From Alphaproteobacteria bacterium (lineage in GTDB: Bacteria > Pseudomonadota > Alphaproteobacteria > Caulobacterales > Caulobacteraceae), in the NCBI GenBank assembly GCA_025359785.1, contig JANYET010000053.1, forward strand, positions 40,150 through 104,149: DNA of 64,000 nucleotides, in the 5' to 3' direction. The translations under genes and the position numbers were made by a program. Every line of letters starts with the position of its first letter. Within the stretch, counting starts at the first letter, position 1. This document shows, one piece after another, positions 33,409 through 42,717 of the stretch. The notes below the pieces were generated by a model. The model saw only the letters and a list, made by a program, of their open reading frames with translations. It had not been told where the DNA came from and searched no databases.

Positions 33409-34029
33409 ATGGCCGACGACCGGAACGACGAGGCGGAAAAGCCGAAGAGCTGGTGGCTCAGCCTGCCCGGACTGCTGACGGCCTTGGCCGGGCTGTTGAG
33501 CGCGGCGGCCGCCCTGCTCGTCGCCCTGCACCAGATCGGTGTCTTCACCGGGCCAAGGCCGGCGCCAGCGGCAAGCGATGCACCGGCGGTTACGCTGACC
33601 GGATCACCGCCTGCGGTCCCGGCATCGCCCGCGTCATCGATAGTCGACGATCGCACAGCGCGGTACCGGGTGAGCCTCCCGTCTGGCGCTTCGGTGGTTC
33701 TGCCTTCAAACCGGGGCATCGCGACCTATCAGGTGCTGGGCGTGCAAGCCGAACGCCGCGGCGCCGACAAGCTCACTTTCAAGATCTTGATCAGGCTCAG
33801 CAACGCGGGGCCCGCCGATGTCGGATTTTGGAACGACACCTTCCGGCTTCTGGTCGACGGCGTGCCGCGGGCGCCCGTCAGTTTTCTAAACACCTCCGTC
33901 GAGGCCCGCGCCGCCAAGGATGCGGAGGTCGAGTTTGAGGTCCCGCTCGCGGCCAAGACGCTGGCGCTGCAGATCGCCGACGAGAAAAATGGCGACACCC
34001 TGCCGCTGCGGCTCGAGCGCCAAGACTGA
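33409..34029 (+). CDS. Hypothetical single-span membrane protein with extracytoplasmic domain
   Basis: A 206-residue protein: a charged cytoplasmic N-terminus (MADDRNDEAEKPKSWWLS), one helix (LPGLLTALAGLLSAAAALLV), a Pro/Ala-rich linker and a beta-rich C-terminal domain (YQVLGVQAERRGADKLTFKI, LRLSNAGPADVGFWND, VEFEVPLAAKTLALQI). GAGG precedes the ATG. The beta domain resembles an immunoglobulin-like fold, but no family is recognised. Its position before metZ carries no clear meaning. Confidence 0.7.
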   Translation: MADDRNDEAEKPKSWWLSLPGLLTALAGLLSAAAALLVALHQIGVFTGPRPAPAASDAPAVTLTGSPPAVPASPASSIVDDRTARYRVSLPSGASVVLPSNRGIATYQVLGVQAERRGADKLTFKILIRLSNAGPADVGFWNDTFRLLVDGVPRAPVSFLNTSVEARAAKDAEVEFEVPLAAKTLALQIADEKNGDTLPLRLERQD

Positions 34030-34132
34030 GCGCGCCCTTGAGCCCCGCTGACCAGGTTTGAAGAAACCTCGGCTTGACGAGGCGCGGCCGCTGCCGTTCT
34101 TGCCGCCACGTTTGAAGAGGCAGGAGCCCGCC

Positions 34133-35314
34133 ATGGCCGAAGATCCGCGAGATTGGGAAGTCGAAACCCGTCTAGTGCGCGGCGGCCTGGCCCGCAGCCC
34201 TTACGGCGAAATCTCCGAGGCGCTCTATCTGACCCAGAGTTTCGCCTATGACAGCGCCGAGGCCGCCGATGCGCGGTTCGCCGGCGGTCCGGGCTTCATC
34301 TACCAACGCTTCGGCAACCCCACGACGCAGATGTTCGAAGACCGGCTGGCGCTGCTGGAAGGCGCCGAGGTCTGCCGGGCGACGGCGTCTGGCATGAGCG
34401 CGGTGCATGTGGCGCTGACCGGGCTGCTGCGCGCCGGCGACCACCTGGTGGCGGGCCGCGCGCTGTTCGGATCCTGCCGCTGGATAATCTCCGAATGGCT
34501 GCCCCGGTTCGGGGTCGAGACAACCTATGTGGACGCCACCGACCTGGAAGCCTGGAAGAATGCGGTGCGGCCGAACACCAAGGTCTTGCTGATCGAGAGC
34601 CCGGCCAATCCCTTGCTTGAGGTCACCGCCATCGGCGCTGTGGCGGAGATCGCCCACGCGGCCGGCGCCAAGCTGGTGGTCGATAACGTCTTCGCGACCC
34701 CGATCTTCCAGAAGCCCTTGGCCCTGGGCGCCGACATCGTCGTCTATTCCGCCACCAAACATATCGACGGGCAGGGCCGGGTGCTGGGCGGCGCGATCCT
34801 GGGCGCCGAGCCCCTGATGACCGAGGCCTATAAGGACATCCTGCGCCACACCGGCCCGGCCCTGTCACCGTTCAACAGCTGGGTGCTGTTGAAGGGCCTC
34901 GAGACGCTGGAACTGCGCGTGCGCAAGCAGACCGACAACGCCAGCCGGGTCGCCGACGTGATCGCCAGCCACGGCAAGACCCGCCAGACCATCTATTGCG
35001 GCCGGCCCGACCATCCACAGGCCGCGATCATCGCCAACCAGATGACCGGCGGCGGTAATGTGGTGGCGTTCGACCTGGGCAGCCGGGAGGCCGCCTTCCG
35101 CTTCCTCAACGCCTTGCAGATCGTCGATATCTCCAACAACCTGGGCGACGCCAAGTCGATGGCGACGCATCCCTGCACCACGACCCACCGCTCGATGCCG
35201 GAGGCTGAGCGGCTGGAGATCGGGCTCACCGAGGGCTGGGTGCGGATGAGCGTGGGCCTCGAAGGCGCCGGCGACCTGAGCCGCGACGTCAGCCGGGCGC
35301 TGGACGCGGCCTAA
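34133..35314 (+). CDS. metZ: O-succinylhomoserine sulfhydrylase
   Basis: A 393-residue PLP enzyme of the Cys/Met metabolism family, making homocysteine from O-succinylhomoserine and sulfide in methionine synthesis. Motifs: FIYQRFGNPTTQMFEDRLA, ATASGMSAVHVAL, VVDNVFATPI, and the PLP lysine K209 in VVYSATKHIDGQGRV. The long SNNLGDAKSMATHPCTTTHR segment is typical. AGGAG precedes the ATG at 34133. Length is usual. The 103-base gap upstream was checked for a SAM-II riboswitch without a convincing match. Confidence 0.93.
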   Translation: MAEDPRDWEVETRLVRGGLARSPYGEISEALYLTQSFAYDSAEAADARFAGGPGFIYQRFGNPTTQMFEDRLALLEGAEVCRATASGMSAVHVALTGLLRAGDHLVAGRALFGSCRWIISEWLPRFGVETTYVDATDLEAWKNAVRPNTKVLLIESPANPLLEVTAIGAVAEIAHAAGAKLVVDNVFATPIFQKPLALGADIVVYSATKHIDGQGRVLGGAILGAEPLMTEAYKDILRHTGPALSPFNSWVLLKGLETLELRVRKQTDNASRVADVIASHGKTRQTIYCGRPDHPQAAIIANQMTGGGNVVAFDLGSREAAFRFLNALQIVDISNNLGDAKSMATHPCTTTHRSMPEAERLEIGLTEGWVRMSVGLEGAGDLSRDVSRALDAA

Positions 35315-35345
35315 CACCTTCGCCGTTGACGGGTTCTGTGCGACG

Positions 35346-35888
35346 ATGAACGTGATGATGCGACTGAGCCCAGCCCTCCTGGCCCTCGCGGCGGTGACAG
35401 CTGTCGCCGCGCGCGCGGCCGCCGCGCCGCTCGCCGATCCGCCGCCGCCGGCCGGGCTGGAAATCGCCGACGTCGAGGCCTGGGCGAGCGCCTATCTTGA
35501 TCGCGACGCCTGGACGCTGATCACCCACGACACCGAAGGCGCGCGCTTCACGCGGCCTAAGGGGGCCACCGCCACGGGGCCTCACAGTGTCGAGGCCGAC
35601 GTGCGCACCGAGCTCTTCCAGCCGGTGCAGATGGGATCGGGGCCAGCGCGGTCGGGCCTGGCGCGCTGGTCGGTGGACTGCGCCACGGCGCGCTATGTCG
35701 TGCTCAGCATGACGATCTTCAGGCACAACAATCTGCAGGGCGAACTGGACCGCAAGCCCGCGGCCGACAAGGCCTGGATGACGCCCAACGAGTCCCAGGC
35801 CGCGACCATCGGCGTGATCTGCAAGGCTGTGCTCGGCGGGACGCCTTACGAGCGGCGCTCCACGGTCGGCGCGCCAACCGCGTCCTAG
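35346..35888 (+). CDS. Exported protein of unknown function (adhesin-E-like)
   Basis: A 180-residue secreted protein: signal peptide (MMRLSPALLALAAVTAVAAR ending AAAAP), then a compact domain with a likely disulfide pair (WSVDCATARYVVLS and IGVICKAVLGG). The strand pattern W-S-V-D-C and V-V-L-S-M-T-I-F resembles surface-adhesin protein E-like domains. Role unknown. It lies 31 bases after metZ but the products appear unrelated. Confidence 0.65.
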   Translation: MNVMMRLSPALLALAAVTAVAARAAAAPLADPPPPAGLEIADVEAWASAYLDRDAWTLITHDTEGARFTRPKGATATGPHSVEADVRTELFQPVQMGSGPARSGLARWSVDCATARYVVLSMTIFRHNNLQGELDRKPAADKAWMTPNESQAATIGVICKAVLGGTPYERRSTVGAPTAS

Positions 35889-36808
35889 TCGGCCGCCGCG
35901 GTCGCCAGCGCCTGCGGCGTCACCGAATAGCGCTTGCTGCAATATTCGCAGGTGACGTGGATCTGGCCGTCGGCCTCGACCATGTCGGCGCGCTCGGCGG
36001 CGTCGAAGGAACTCAGCACGCTCTCGATCCGCTCCTGCGAGCAGCGGCAAAAGGCTCTGAGCGGCTGGGAGCCGAAAACGCGGACGCCGTCCTCGTGGAA
36101 CAGCCGAAACAGCAGCTGCTGCGACGACAGATCCGGATCGGTCAGCTCGTCCTCGCCCACGGTCTCGAAGAAGGCCTGGGTGCGAACCCAGGCCTCGGTG
36201 GTGGAGCCCCTCGCGTCGTCCTCGGCGACGCTCTGAATCAGCATGCCGCCGGCTCGCCACTGAGCGCCCTTGGGGCCATCATCCTGACCCACCGCCAGGC
36301 GGACCCGCGTGGGCGTCTGTTCGGATTGGGCGAAATACTGCTCCGCGCAGAGCGCCAGCGTCTCGCCCTCGATGGCAGTGACGCCCTGGTAGCGGTCCAT
36401 GTCCGGGCCCTGGTCCACGGTCATCATGAAATGGCCCTTGCCCAGCAGCGTCCGGGCGCCCGGGCGCACGAACCCCGTGGCGGCCTGAGCCACCTGCTCG
36501 GCATCGAAGCCGCAGTAGCCACGCAAGCCGCCTGAGGTGTCGTAGTCGGCGACCACGAACCGCACGGGGCCGTCGCCGCGCGCCTCGACGATGATGCGGC
36601 CCTCGAACTTCAGATTGGAGCCCACCAGGGCGGCGAGCGCGCAGGCCTCGCCCAGCAGGTTCGCGACCGGCTCGGGATAGTCGTGGCCGCGCAGGATCTC
36701 GTCGATGGCGGGGCCCAGGCGCGCCAGGCGGCCACGCACGGGCTCCCCCTCGATCTGAAAGGCGGTGACGGCGTCGTCGGGGACGGTCGAAGAAGGCATC
36801 GCGGCCAT
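35885..36808 (-). CDS. hslO: Hsp33 redox-regulated chaperone
   Basis: About 307 residues. Hsp33 is a cytosolic holdase activated by oxidation. The N-terminal domain has GRLARLGPAIDEIL, ANLLGEACALAALVGSNLKF and GYCGFDA; the C-terminal zinc switch is CRCSQERI, then CEYC some 33 residues later, matching the CxC...CxxC pattern. The start is uncertain: ATG at 36808 has AGGA upstream, ATG at 36799 gives MPSSTVPDD, and a GTG at 36850 is also possible. It is convergent with the preceding gene, overlapping by four bases. Confidence 0.9.
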   Translation of the reverse strand: MAAMPSSTVPDDAVTAFQIEGEPVRGRLARLGPAIDEILRGHDYPEPVANLLGEACALAALVGSNLKFEGRIIVEARGDGPVRFVVADYDTSGGLRGYCGFDAEQVAQAATGFVRPGARTLLGKGHFMMTVDQGPDMDRYQGVTAIEGETLALCAEQYFAQSEQTPTRVRLAVGQDDGPKGAQWRAGGMLIQSVAEDDARGSTTEAWVRTQAFFETVGEDELTDPDLSSQQLLFRLFHEDGVRVFGSQPLRAFCRCSQERIESVLSSFDAAERADMVEADGQIHVTCEYCSKRYSVTPQALATAAAD

Positions 36809-36855
36809 ATAAGAACGGGTCCTGGAATTGCGAGCGTCTAAGATACTCACCCCTT

Positions 36856-36961
36856 AGGGGGAGCTGTCAGCGATGCTGACCGAGGGGGTTAATGTCCACC
36901 GGCCGTCGGCCGCGGGGAAGCCCCCGCCGTCTCGCCGCTACGCGCCGAGTCACTTCCCCCT
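36856..36961. repeat. REP-like intergenic palindromic element
   Basis: A fold-back sequence in the hslO-argF gap: outer arms AGGGGGA and TCCCCCT, inner arms GTCAGC-GAT-GCTGAC and CTCGCCGC...GCCGAG, and G/C-run arms near 36885 and 36920. The layout (GGGGGAG-CTGTCAGC... and ...CTTCCCCCT) resembles repeated intergenic elements of Caulobacterales. Only this copy is seen in the window; genome copy number would settle it. Confidence 0.55.
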
Positions 36962-36995
36962 GACGCGCGCGATGCACGCTGGTGGAGGATCGAAT

Positions 36996-37931
36996 TCAGA
37001 TCGCGCCGAAGCACCAGGCCAGGATCGACTTCTGGGCGTGCAGGCGGTTTTCGGCCTCGTCCCAGATGACCGACTTGGGCCCGTCGATCACTTCGTCGGT
37101 GACCTCCTCACCGCGATGGGCCGGCAGGCAGTGCAGGAAGACGGCGTCGGCCTTGGCCAGGTCCATCAGCCGCTCGTCCACCTGGAACGGCTCCAGCGCG
37201 TCGAGCCGCTCGTCGTGGTCGGTGTCACCCATCGAGACCCAGGTGTCGGTGATCACCACGTCGGCCCCTTTGACCGCGGCGCGCGGGTCGTCGGAGGCGT
37301 GGACCATGCCCTGCTCCTGCGCCGCGCGGGCGAGATCGTGCAGATCCGGATGGTAGATCGCGGGCGCGGCGATATTGAGCCGGAAGCCCAGCTTCGGCGC
37401 GGCATGGATGAAGCTGGCGCAGACATTGTTGCCGTCTCCCACATAGGCCACCGTCTTGCCGGCGATGGGGCCGCGATGCTCCTCGATGGTCAGCAGGTCG
37501 GCCATGATCTGGCAGGGGTGGCTCTTGTCCGACAGGCCGTTGATCACCGGGATGGTCGAGGCCATCGCCAGGCGCTCGACGTCCTGGTGGTTGTTGGCGC
37601 GGATCATCACGGCGTCGACCATGCGGGAGAGGACGCGGGCGGTGTCCTCGATGGGCTCGCCCCGGCCCAACTGCATATCGACGGCGTTGGAGATGATCGT
37701 GTGGCCACCGAGCTGGCGCATGGCCGCGTCGAAGGAGAAACGCGTTCGGGTGGAGTTCTTCTCGAAGATCATCGCCAGCGTGCGGCCATCGGCGACGGCG
37801 TCGGCGTCCCGGCGGCCCTTGGGCCAGCCGAGGCGCGCGGCCTTGCGGCGCTTGGCGTCCTCCAGGATCGCGCGAAGGTCCGAGCCTTCGAGCTTCCAGA
37901 GGTCGAGGAAGTGACGGACCGCCTGGCTCAC
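36996..37931 (-). CDS. argF: Ornithine carbamoyltransferase
   Basis: A 311-residue enzyme that makes citrulline from ornithine and carbamoyl phosphate in arginine synthesis. Carbamoyl-phosphate motif [12 protein letters not shown] (from Ser60), [14 protein letters not shown], the [12 protein letters not shown] substrate loop and the late [18 protein letters not shown] are all present. The GTG start overlaps the argD stop (GTGA), showing co-translation in an argD-argF order. Length is normal. It is the downstream gene of the pair. Confidence 0.95.
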   Translation of the reverse strand: MSQAVRHFLDLWKLEGSDLRAILEDAKRRKAARLGWPKGRRDADAVADGRTLAMIFEKNSTRTRFSFDAAMRQLGGHTIISNAVDMQLGRGEPIEDTARVLSRMVDAVMIRANNHQDVERLAMASTIPVINGLSDKSHPCQIMADLLTIEEHRGPIAGKTVAYVGDGNNVCASFIHAAPKLGFRLNIAAPAIYHPDLHDLARAAQEQGMVHASDDPRAAVKGADVVITDTWVSMGDTDHDERLDALEPFQVDERLMDLAKADAVFLHCLPAHRGEEVTDEVIDGPKSVIWDEAENRLHAQKSILAWCFGAI

Positions 37932-39163
37932 GCGGCCGGAGCCCTGGGCTGGGATTGGGCCTTGGCCCGCGCGGCCTCGCACGCGGCTTCCAGCTTGCCG
38001 ACCGCCTCGCTGGCCTCCTCGACGGTAAGGTTGAGCGGCGGCAGCAGGCGCACGCAGTTGTCGCCGCCCCCGGCGATCAGCAGGTGCTGGTCGCGGGCGT
38101 GCTGCATGAACTCGCGATTGGGCGTCTTGAGCTTCAGGCCGATCAGCAGGCCCTTGCCGCGGATGTCCTCGATGATGTCGGGGAAGCGGGTCTTCAGGCC
38201 TTCGAACTGCTGCGTGAAGTAGCCGCCAAGTTCGCGCACGTGGGCGAGCAGCTCGGGCTTCACCAGCTCGGCCAGCGCCGCCTCGCCGACCGCCATGGCC
38301 AACGGGTTGCCGCCGTAGGTCGAGCCATGCGAGCCCACGGTCATGCCGCGGCCGGCCTCGGCCGTGGCCAGGCATGCGCCCACCGGGAAGCCGCCGCCCA
38401 GCGCCTTGGCGACGGCCATGATGTCCGGCGCGGCGTCGCTCGCCCATTCATGGGCGAAGAGCTTGCCGGTCCGGCCGAGGCCGCACTGGATTTCGTCGTA
38501 GATCAGCAGGATGCCGGTCTCGTCGCAGAGCTGGCGCAGGCCCCGCAGGCAGGCGTCCGGCAGGGCGCGCGCCCCACCCTCGCCCTGCACCGGCTCGATC
38601 AGGATCGCCGCCGTCGTCGGACCGATCGCCGCCTTCAGCGCCTCGTGATCGCCGTAGGGCAGATGCACAAAACCCGGCAGCGGCGGGCCGAAGCCTTCCA
38701 GGTAGCTCGGATTGCCCGAGGCGTTCACCGCCGCGATGGTTCGACCATGGAACGAGCCCTCGAAGCCGATGATGTCGATCCGCTCCGGCGCGCCCTTGGC
38801 CCAGTGGTACTTGCGGGCGGTCTTGATGGCGCACTCGATCGCCTCGGCGCCGGAGTTGGTGAAGAACACCTCGTCGGCGAAGGTGGCGTCGGTCAACGCC
38901 TTGGCGAGCCGCTCCTGACCGGGGATCGTGAAGATGTTGGAGGTGTGCCAGAGCTTCTCGGCCTGGTCCTTCAGCGCCTGGATGAGGATCGGATTGGCGT
39001 GGCCCAGCGCGTTCACCGCGATGCCGGCCATGCAGTCCAGATAGGCGTCCCCGTCGGTGGTGTAGAGACGCGCGCCCTCGCCTCGCTCGAACGCCAGCGG
39101 AGTGCGGCTGTAGACACCCATGATGTGGTCGCTGGGAACGGGGGCGGCGGTCGGCTCGGCCAC
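37928..39163 (-). CDS. argD: Acetylornithine/succinyldiaminopimelate aminotransferase
   Basis: A 411-residue class-III aminotransferase that converts N-acetylglutamate semialdehyde to N-acetylornithine, and may serve lysine synthesis. PLP-binding lysine K253 in [31 protein letters not shown], the [10 protein letters not shown] loop and [15 protein letters not shown] are clear. The C-terminal tail is Ala/Gln/Pro-rich. It directly precedes argF with a GTGA overlap. Confidence 0.93.
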   Translation of the reverse strand: MAEPTAAPVPSDHIMGVYSRTPLAFERGEGARLYTTDGDAYLDCMAGIAVNALGHANPILIQALKDQAEKLWHTSNIFTIPGQERLAKALTDATFADEVFFTNSGAEAIECAIKTARKYHWAKGAPERIDIIGFEGSFHGRTIAAVNASGNPSYLEGFGPPLPGFVHLPYGDHEALKAAIGPTTAAILIEPVQGEGGARALPDACLRGLRQLCDETGILLIYDEIQCGLGRTGKLFAHEWASDAAPDIMAVAKALGGGFPVGACLATAEAGRGMTVGSHGSTYGGNPLAMAVGEAALAELVKPELLAHVRELGGYFTQQFEGLKTRFPDIIEDIRGKGLLIGLKLKTPNREFMQHARDQHLLIAGGGDNCVRLLPPLNLTVEEASEAVGKLEAACEAARAKAQSQPRAPAA

Positions 39164-39267
39164 GGGGAGAGCCCTCCTAAAACGGAAGCATCCCCGCCGC
39201 TGAGCGACGGGGACTGGAAGGCTTGGCCTTTTGTTCCTGTCGGACGCTCAAGTCAACGACAGGGCCG

Positions 39268-40095
39268 TCATGTTTTGATCTTGTAGCCCGACTGGAACAT
39301 CCAGAAGCACACCCAGCCGAGCGACAGGACCAGAACCCCGGTCATGGACGCGCCGATCGCCAGCGAGCCCTCGGCCTGGCCGATGAAGCCGTAGCGGAAG
39401 CCGTCGATCAGATAGAAGAACGGGTTGAACTTGGAGAAGGTGCGGAACGGCTCCGGCAGCTTCTCGATCAGATAGAAGGTGCCCGACAGGAAGGTCATCG
39501 GCATGATCACGAAGTTGGTCACCGCGGCCATGTGGTCGAACTTCTCCGCCCAGAGCCCGGCCATGATGCCGATGAAACCCATGATCATCGCCGCGCCGAA
39601 GCCGAAATAGGCCAGCGCCCAGGGATGGGCCACGGGCACATGGGCGAAGGGCAGGATCGCCACCAGACTGACCGCGCCCACGAAGAGGCCGCGGGTGGCC
39701 GCGCCGGCGCCGAAGCCGATCAGGTGCTCAAGCGGCGACAGTGGCGGGGTGATAAAGTCGCCCATCAAGCCGTTGAATTTCGCCTGCAGCAACGAGGAGG
39801 AGGAGTTGGCGAAGGCGTTGGACAGGATCTGCATCATGATCAGGCCGGGGGCCACGAAGGTCCCGTAGGCGACGCCGTTCACCTCGCGCCCGCCGCCGAC
39901 CGCCACCACGAAGACCAGCATATAGAGCAGCGCGGTGACCACAGGCGCGGCCAGGGTCTGCATGCCCACCTTGAAGAACCGCCGCACCTCGCGGACGTAG
40001 AGGGTCTTCAGGCCCTCCCAGTTGATCCCGGGGTAGTCCCGCGGCTGCGGCGGAACCACTGTGTCGGCGACGGCCATGTCCTTCATGCCTTCCAT
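39268..40095 (-). CDS. ABC-2 type transporter permease
   Basis: A 275-residue permease with six predicted helices, from LAAPVVTALLYMLVFVVAV to MTGVLVLSLGWVCFWMF. The loop GGGREVNGVAYGTFVAPGLI, the block NSSSSLLQAKFNGLMGDF and the ISGTFYLI-like LSGTFYLIEKLP segment identify the ABC-2 family used to export polysaccharides, lipids or drugs. No ATPase gene adjoins it, so its partner is encoded elsewhere. Several close ATGs (40095, 40086, 40077) make the start uncertain. It is divergent from gcrA. Confidence 0.85.
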   Translation of the reverse strand: MEGMKDMAVADTVVPPQPRDYPGINWEGLKTLYVREVRRFFKVGMQTLAAPVVTALLYMLVFVVAVGGGREVNGVAYGTFVAPGLIMMQILSNAFANSSSSLLQAKFNGLMGDFITPPLSPLEHLIGFGAGAATRGLFVGAVSLVAILPFAHVPVAHPWALAYFGFGAAMIMGFIGIMAGLWAEKFDHMAAVTNFVIMPMTFLSGTFYLIEKLPEPFRTFSKFNPFFYLIDGFRYGFIGQAEGSLAIGASMTGVLVLSLGWVCFWMFQSGYKIKT

Positions 40096-40292
40096 GTGCG
40101 CCCGAGGCGCTTCCGCTGCAAGCGTGGGCTCGACGCGCGGTGGGATGACGCAACATCTAGTTCCTGTGGACGAAAGGTGGGGCGCCTATTGTGGCCGTTA
40201 GCCAGTTGTTTACTACTGGTGGTGGTTGGTGAGCAGCGAGATTGCTGGACGCCACAAGATGTTGATTTCAGACCGCGCAGGGGTGCGCTGCT

Positions 40293-40297
40293 GAATC
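40293..40297. promoter_or_regulatory. GANTC methylation site upstream of gcrA
   Basis: GAATC lies 20 bases before the gcrA start. GANTC is the CcrM methylation target, and GcrA acts at methylated promoters in Caulobacter. One site has modest weight because the motif is short; the 221-base gap holds no other feature I can support. Confidence 0.35.
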
Positions 40298-40316
40298 GCT
40301 TAGGTGGGAGGCGAAC

Positions 40317-40820
40317 ATGGGCTGGACGGACGATCGCGTCGAACTCCTCAAGAAACTCTGGCAGGACGGGCTGTCGGCCAGCCAGATCGCCAAGCAGTTG
40401 GGCGGCGTCACCCGCAACGCGGTGATCGGCAAGGTTCACCGCCTGGGCCTCTCCGGCCGGGCGACACCCTCGAAGCCCGCGCGGACCACCTTCAAGGCCC
40501 CGCGTCCCGCGCGTCCGGTCTCCGCCGCCCCCTCGGCGCCGCGCCGCATCGCCGAGCCGGTCTCACACGCCCCGCATCACCCGACACCCGTGCGCTATGT
40601 CGACGAGGCGCCGGGCACCGCGACCGTGCTGACGCTGGGCGCGCACATGTGCAAATGGCCGATCGGCGACCCGTCGATGGACAACTTCACCTTCTGCGGC
40701 CGCCGCTCCGGCGATGGCCCCTACTGCCACGAACACAGCCAGGTGGCCTACCAGCCGGCCCAGACCAAGAAACGTTCCGGCCCGGCCGAACTCGCCAGGA
40801 GCCTGCGCCGCTACATCTGA
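40317..40820 (+). CDS. gcrA: GcrA cell-cycle regulator
   Basis: A 167-residue global regulator of the alphaproteobacterial cell cycle that binds sigma-70 RNA polymerase at CcrM-methylated promoters. The N-terminal HTH (MGWTDDRVELLKKLWQDGLS, KQLGGVTRNAVIGKVHRLGL) is the family hallmark, followed by an Ala/Pro linker and a C-terminal Cys-containing domain (CKWPIGDPSMDNFTFCGRRS, YCHEHSQVAYQP). GGGAGG lies five bases before the ATG, and a GC-rich terminator follows. It strongly supports Caulobacterales or related placement. Confidence 0.95.
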   Translation: MGWTDDRVELLKKLWQDGLSASQIAKQLGGVTRNAVIGKVHRLGLSGRATPSKPARTTFKAPRPARPVSAAPSAPRRIAEPVSHAPHHPTPVRYVDEAPGTATVLTLGAHMCKWPIGDPSMDNFTFCGRRSGDGPYCHEHSQVAYQPAQTKKRSGPAELARSLRRYI

Positions 40821-40834
40821 TCCGTTGGGGATGG

Positions 40835-40890
40835 GGACGCGTCCGGCCCGCGGCGGTTTACCGCCCGCAGGGCTGGGCGCGTCCTTTTCC
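40835..40890 (+). terminator. Terminator behind gcrA
   Basis: Outer stem GGACGCG...CGCGTCC, an inner GGCGG-TTTA-CCGCC hairpin, then TTTTCC. It closes gcrA before xseA, whose start lies 30 bases further on. Confidence 0.75.
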
Positions 40891-40919
40891 TTATCTGACG
40901 CGCCCGCTACCTTCCGCCC

Positions 40920-42386
40920 ATGACCGACGTGGCTCCCGAGTCTGACGCACCCGCCGACGAGGGCAACGCCAAGCCCTATTCCGTGTCCGAGCTGGCGTTC
41001 GCGCTGAAGCGCACGCTGGAGGACGCCTATGGGTTCGTGCGGCTGCGGGGCGAGATTTCCAAGGTCACAAACCACGCCAACGGCCACGTCTATCTGACAC
41101 TGAAGGACGAGCGGGCGGCGATCGACGGGGTGGTCTGGAAGGGCCAGGTGCGGGGGCTGAGCATCCGGCCAGAGCAGGGCCTTGAGGTCATCGTCACCGG
41201 TAAGATCACCGCCTATCCGGCCGGCTCGCGCTACCAGATCGTCATCGAGACCATGGAGGCGGCCGGGGTCGGCGCGCTGTTGGCGCAGCTTGAGCGGTTG
41301 AAGGCGCGGCTGGCCGACGAGGGCCTGTTCGCGGCCGAGCGGAAACAGCCCCTGCCCTCCACACCGGCGGTGGTCGGCGTGATCACCAGCCCGACCGGGG
41401 CCGTCATCCGCGATATCCTGCACCGCATCCGCGACCGCTGGCCCTGCCGGGTGATCGTCTGGCCGGTGGTGGTGCAGGGCGACGCCGCGGCGGGCCAGAT
41501 CGCGGCAGCGATCCGGGGCTTCGACGCCATGACGGCGGACGGGCCGATCCCACGGCCCGACGTGCTGATCGTGGCGCGCGGCGGCGGCTCGGTGGAGGAC
41601 CTGTGGGCCTTCAACGACGAAGGCCTGGCGCGCGCGGTCGCGGCCTGCACCATCCCGCTGATCAGCGCCGTCGGGCACGAGACGGACACCACCCTGATCG
41701 ATTTTGTCTCCGACCGACGGGCGCCGACACCCACCGCCGCGGCCGAGATCGCCACGCCGATCCTGGCGGAGCTGAAGGCCTTCGTGGGCGACCTCTCGGC
41801 ACGGATGCACCGGTCCGGCGGCCGCGCGGTCGAGGATCGCCGGGGCCGCGTCCAGGCGGCGGGCCGCGCGCTGACACGGATTCAGGACACGGTGGAACTG
41901 GCCGTCCAGCGGTTCGGCATCGTCGCCGGCCGGCTGGCGGCGGGTCTCGCCAGGAACGCCGCGGCGCATGAGCGTGACCTGGTGCGGATTTCCTCGCGCC
42001 TGTCGCCCCTGCTGTTACAGCGGCCGCAGGCGGTGCAGCGCCAGAGGCTGGACGGCGTCGCGGGCCGCCTGCGGCCGGGCGTGCTGCGTGGCCTGGAGCG
42101 GGCGACGGAGCGGCTGGGCGCGCTTACCAAGCTCTACGCCTCGGTCGATCCTGACCGGCCCCTGCAGCGCGGCTTTGCCCGGGTCACCCGCGCCGACGGC
42201 TCCATCGTCCACGCCGGCGCGGACCTGGCGAGCGGGGAGCCCGTCGCCATCAAGTTCGGCGATCAGGTCACCCGGCAGGCGGTGATCGAAGGGGCGGCGA
42301 CCGACGCGTCGTCGCCGAAAGCTGCGTCCAGGGCCGCACCGCCGAAGCCAAAACCCGCATCCACCGCGCAGGGCGACCTGTTCTGA
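40920..42386 (+). CDS. xseA: Exodeoxyribonuclease VII large subunit
   Basis: A 488-residue nuclease subunit. The OB-fold N-terminus ([55 protein letters not shown]), the catalytic central domain ([59 protein letters not shown]) and the C-terminal [11 protein letters not shown] are complete. With XseB it degrades single-stranded DNA in mismatch and recombination repair. A 22-bp tandem repeat follows the stop. Confidence 0.95.
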   Translation: MTDVAPESDAPADEGNAKPYSVSELAFALKRTLEDAYGFVRLRGEISKVTNHANGHVYLTLKDERAAIDGVVWKGQVRGLSIRPEQGLEVIVTGKITAYPAGSRYQIVIETMEAAGVGALLAQLERLKARLADEGLFAAERKQPLPSTPAVVGVITSPTGAVIRDILHRIRDRWPCRVIVWPVVVQGDAAAGQIAAAIRGFDAMTADGPIPRPDVLIVARGGGSVEDLWAFNDEGLARAVAACTIPLISAVGHETDTTLIDFVSDRRAPTPTAAAEIATPILAELKAFVGDLSARMHRSGGRAVEDRRGRVQAAGRALTRIQDTVELAVQRFGIVAGRLAAGLARNAAAHERDLVRISSRLSPLLLQRPQAVQRQRLDGVAGRLRPGVLRGLERATERLGALTKLYASVDPDRPLQRGFARVTRADGSIVHAGADLASGEPVAIKFGDQVTRQAVIEGAATDASSPKAASRAAPPKPKPASTAQGDLF

Positions 42387-42392
42387 GACGAT

Positions 42393-42480
42393 CCCCTTTT
42401 CCGAAAAGAACGGGCCCCTCTTCCGAAAAGAACGGGTCCCTCTTCCGAAAAGAACGGGCCCCTGTTGCGAACAGCAGGGC
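42393..42480. repeat. 22-bp tandem repeat behind xseA
   Basis: Three units with TTCCGAAAAGAACGGG beginning at 42399, 42421 and 42443, and a degenerate fourth at 42465 (TTGCGAACAGCAGGG). Each unit contains a CTTTTC/GAAAAG-like dyad, so they can also fold. The repeat fills most of the gap between xseA and the DUF2093 gene. Two helical turns per unit would suit a tandem protein-binding site; slippage is the alternative. Confidence 0.85.
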
Positions 42481-42498
42481 CGCGCTAAATAGAGCGCC

Positions 42499-42717
42499 AT
42501 GAACGCCCACGACCGCGACCTCACCGGCCAGGACCTGGCCAAGCTGCACTACGGCGACGGCGACTTCGCCGTGCTGAAGCCGGGCCGCCATGTGGTCTGC
42601 GCGGTAACGGGCAAGACGATTCCGCTGGAGCAGCTCCGCTACTGGAGCGCCGCTGCGCAGGAAGCCTATGCCGGCCCCGCCGAGGCGCTGCAGCGCTGGA
42701 AAGAGCTCAACGGTTAG
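42499..42717 (+). CDS. DUF2093 protein
   Basis: A 72-residue alphaproteobacterial protein (LAKLHYGDGDFAVLKPGRHV, then CAVTGKTIPLEQLRYWSAAA). Family members are small, conserved and uncharacterised; the paired Cys and Trp suggest a compact fold. It lies directly behind the 22-bp tandem repeat and overlaps the convergent acyltransferase by four bases. Confidence 0.85.
   Translation: MNAHDRDLTGQDLAKLHYGDGDFAVLKPGRHVVCAVTGKTIPLEQLRYWSAAAQEAYAGPAEALQRWKELNG

Noticed and set aside
34030..34132. Possible SAM-II riboswitch before metZ
   Set aside because: A CGGCTTG segment and a CCACGTTTGAAG stretch recall the SAM-II core, but the pseudoknot arms and the CUAAAG end were not found. A covariance search would decide.
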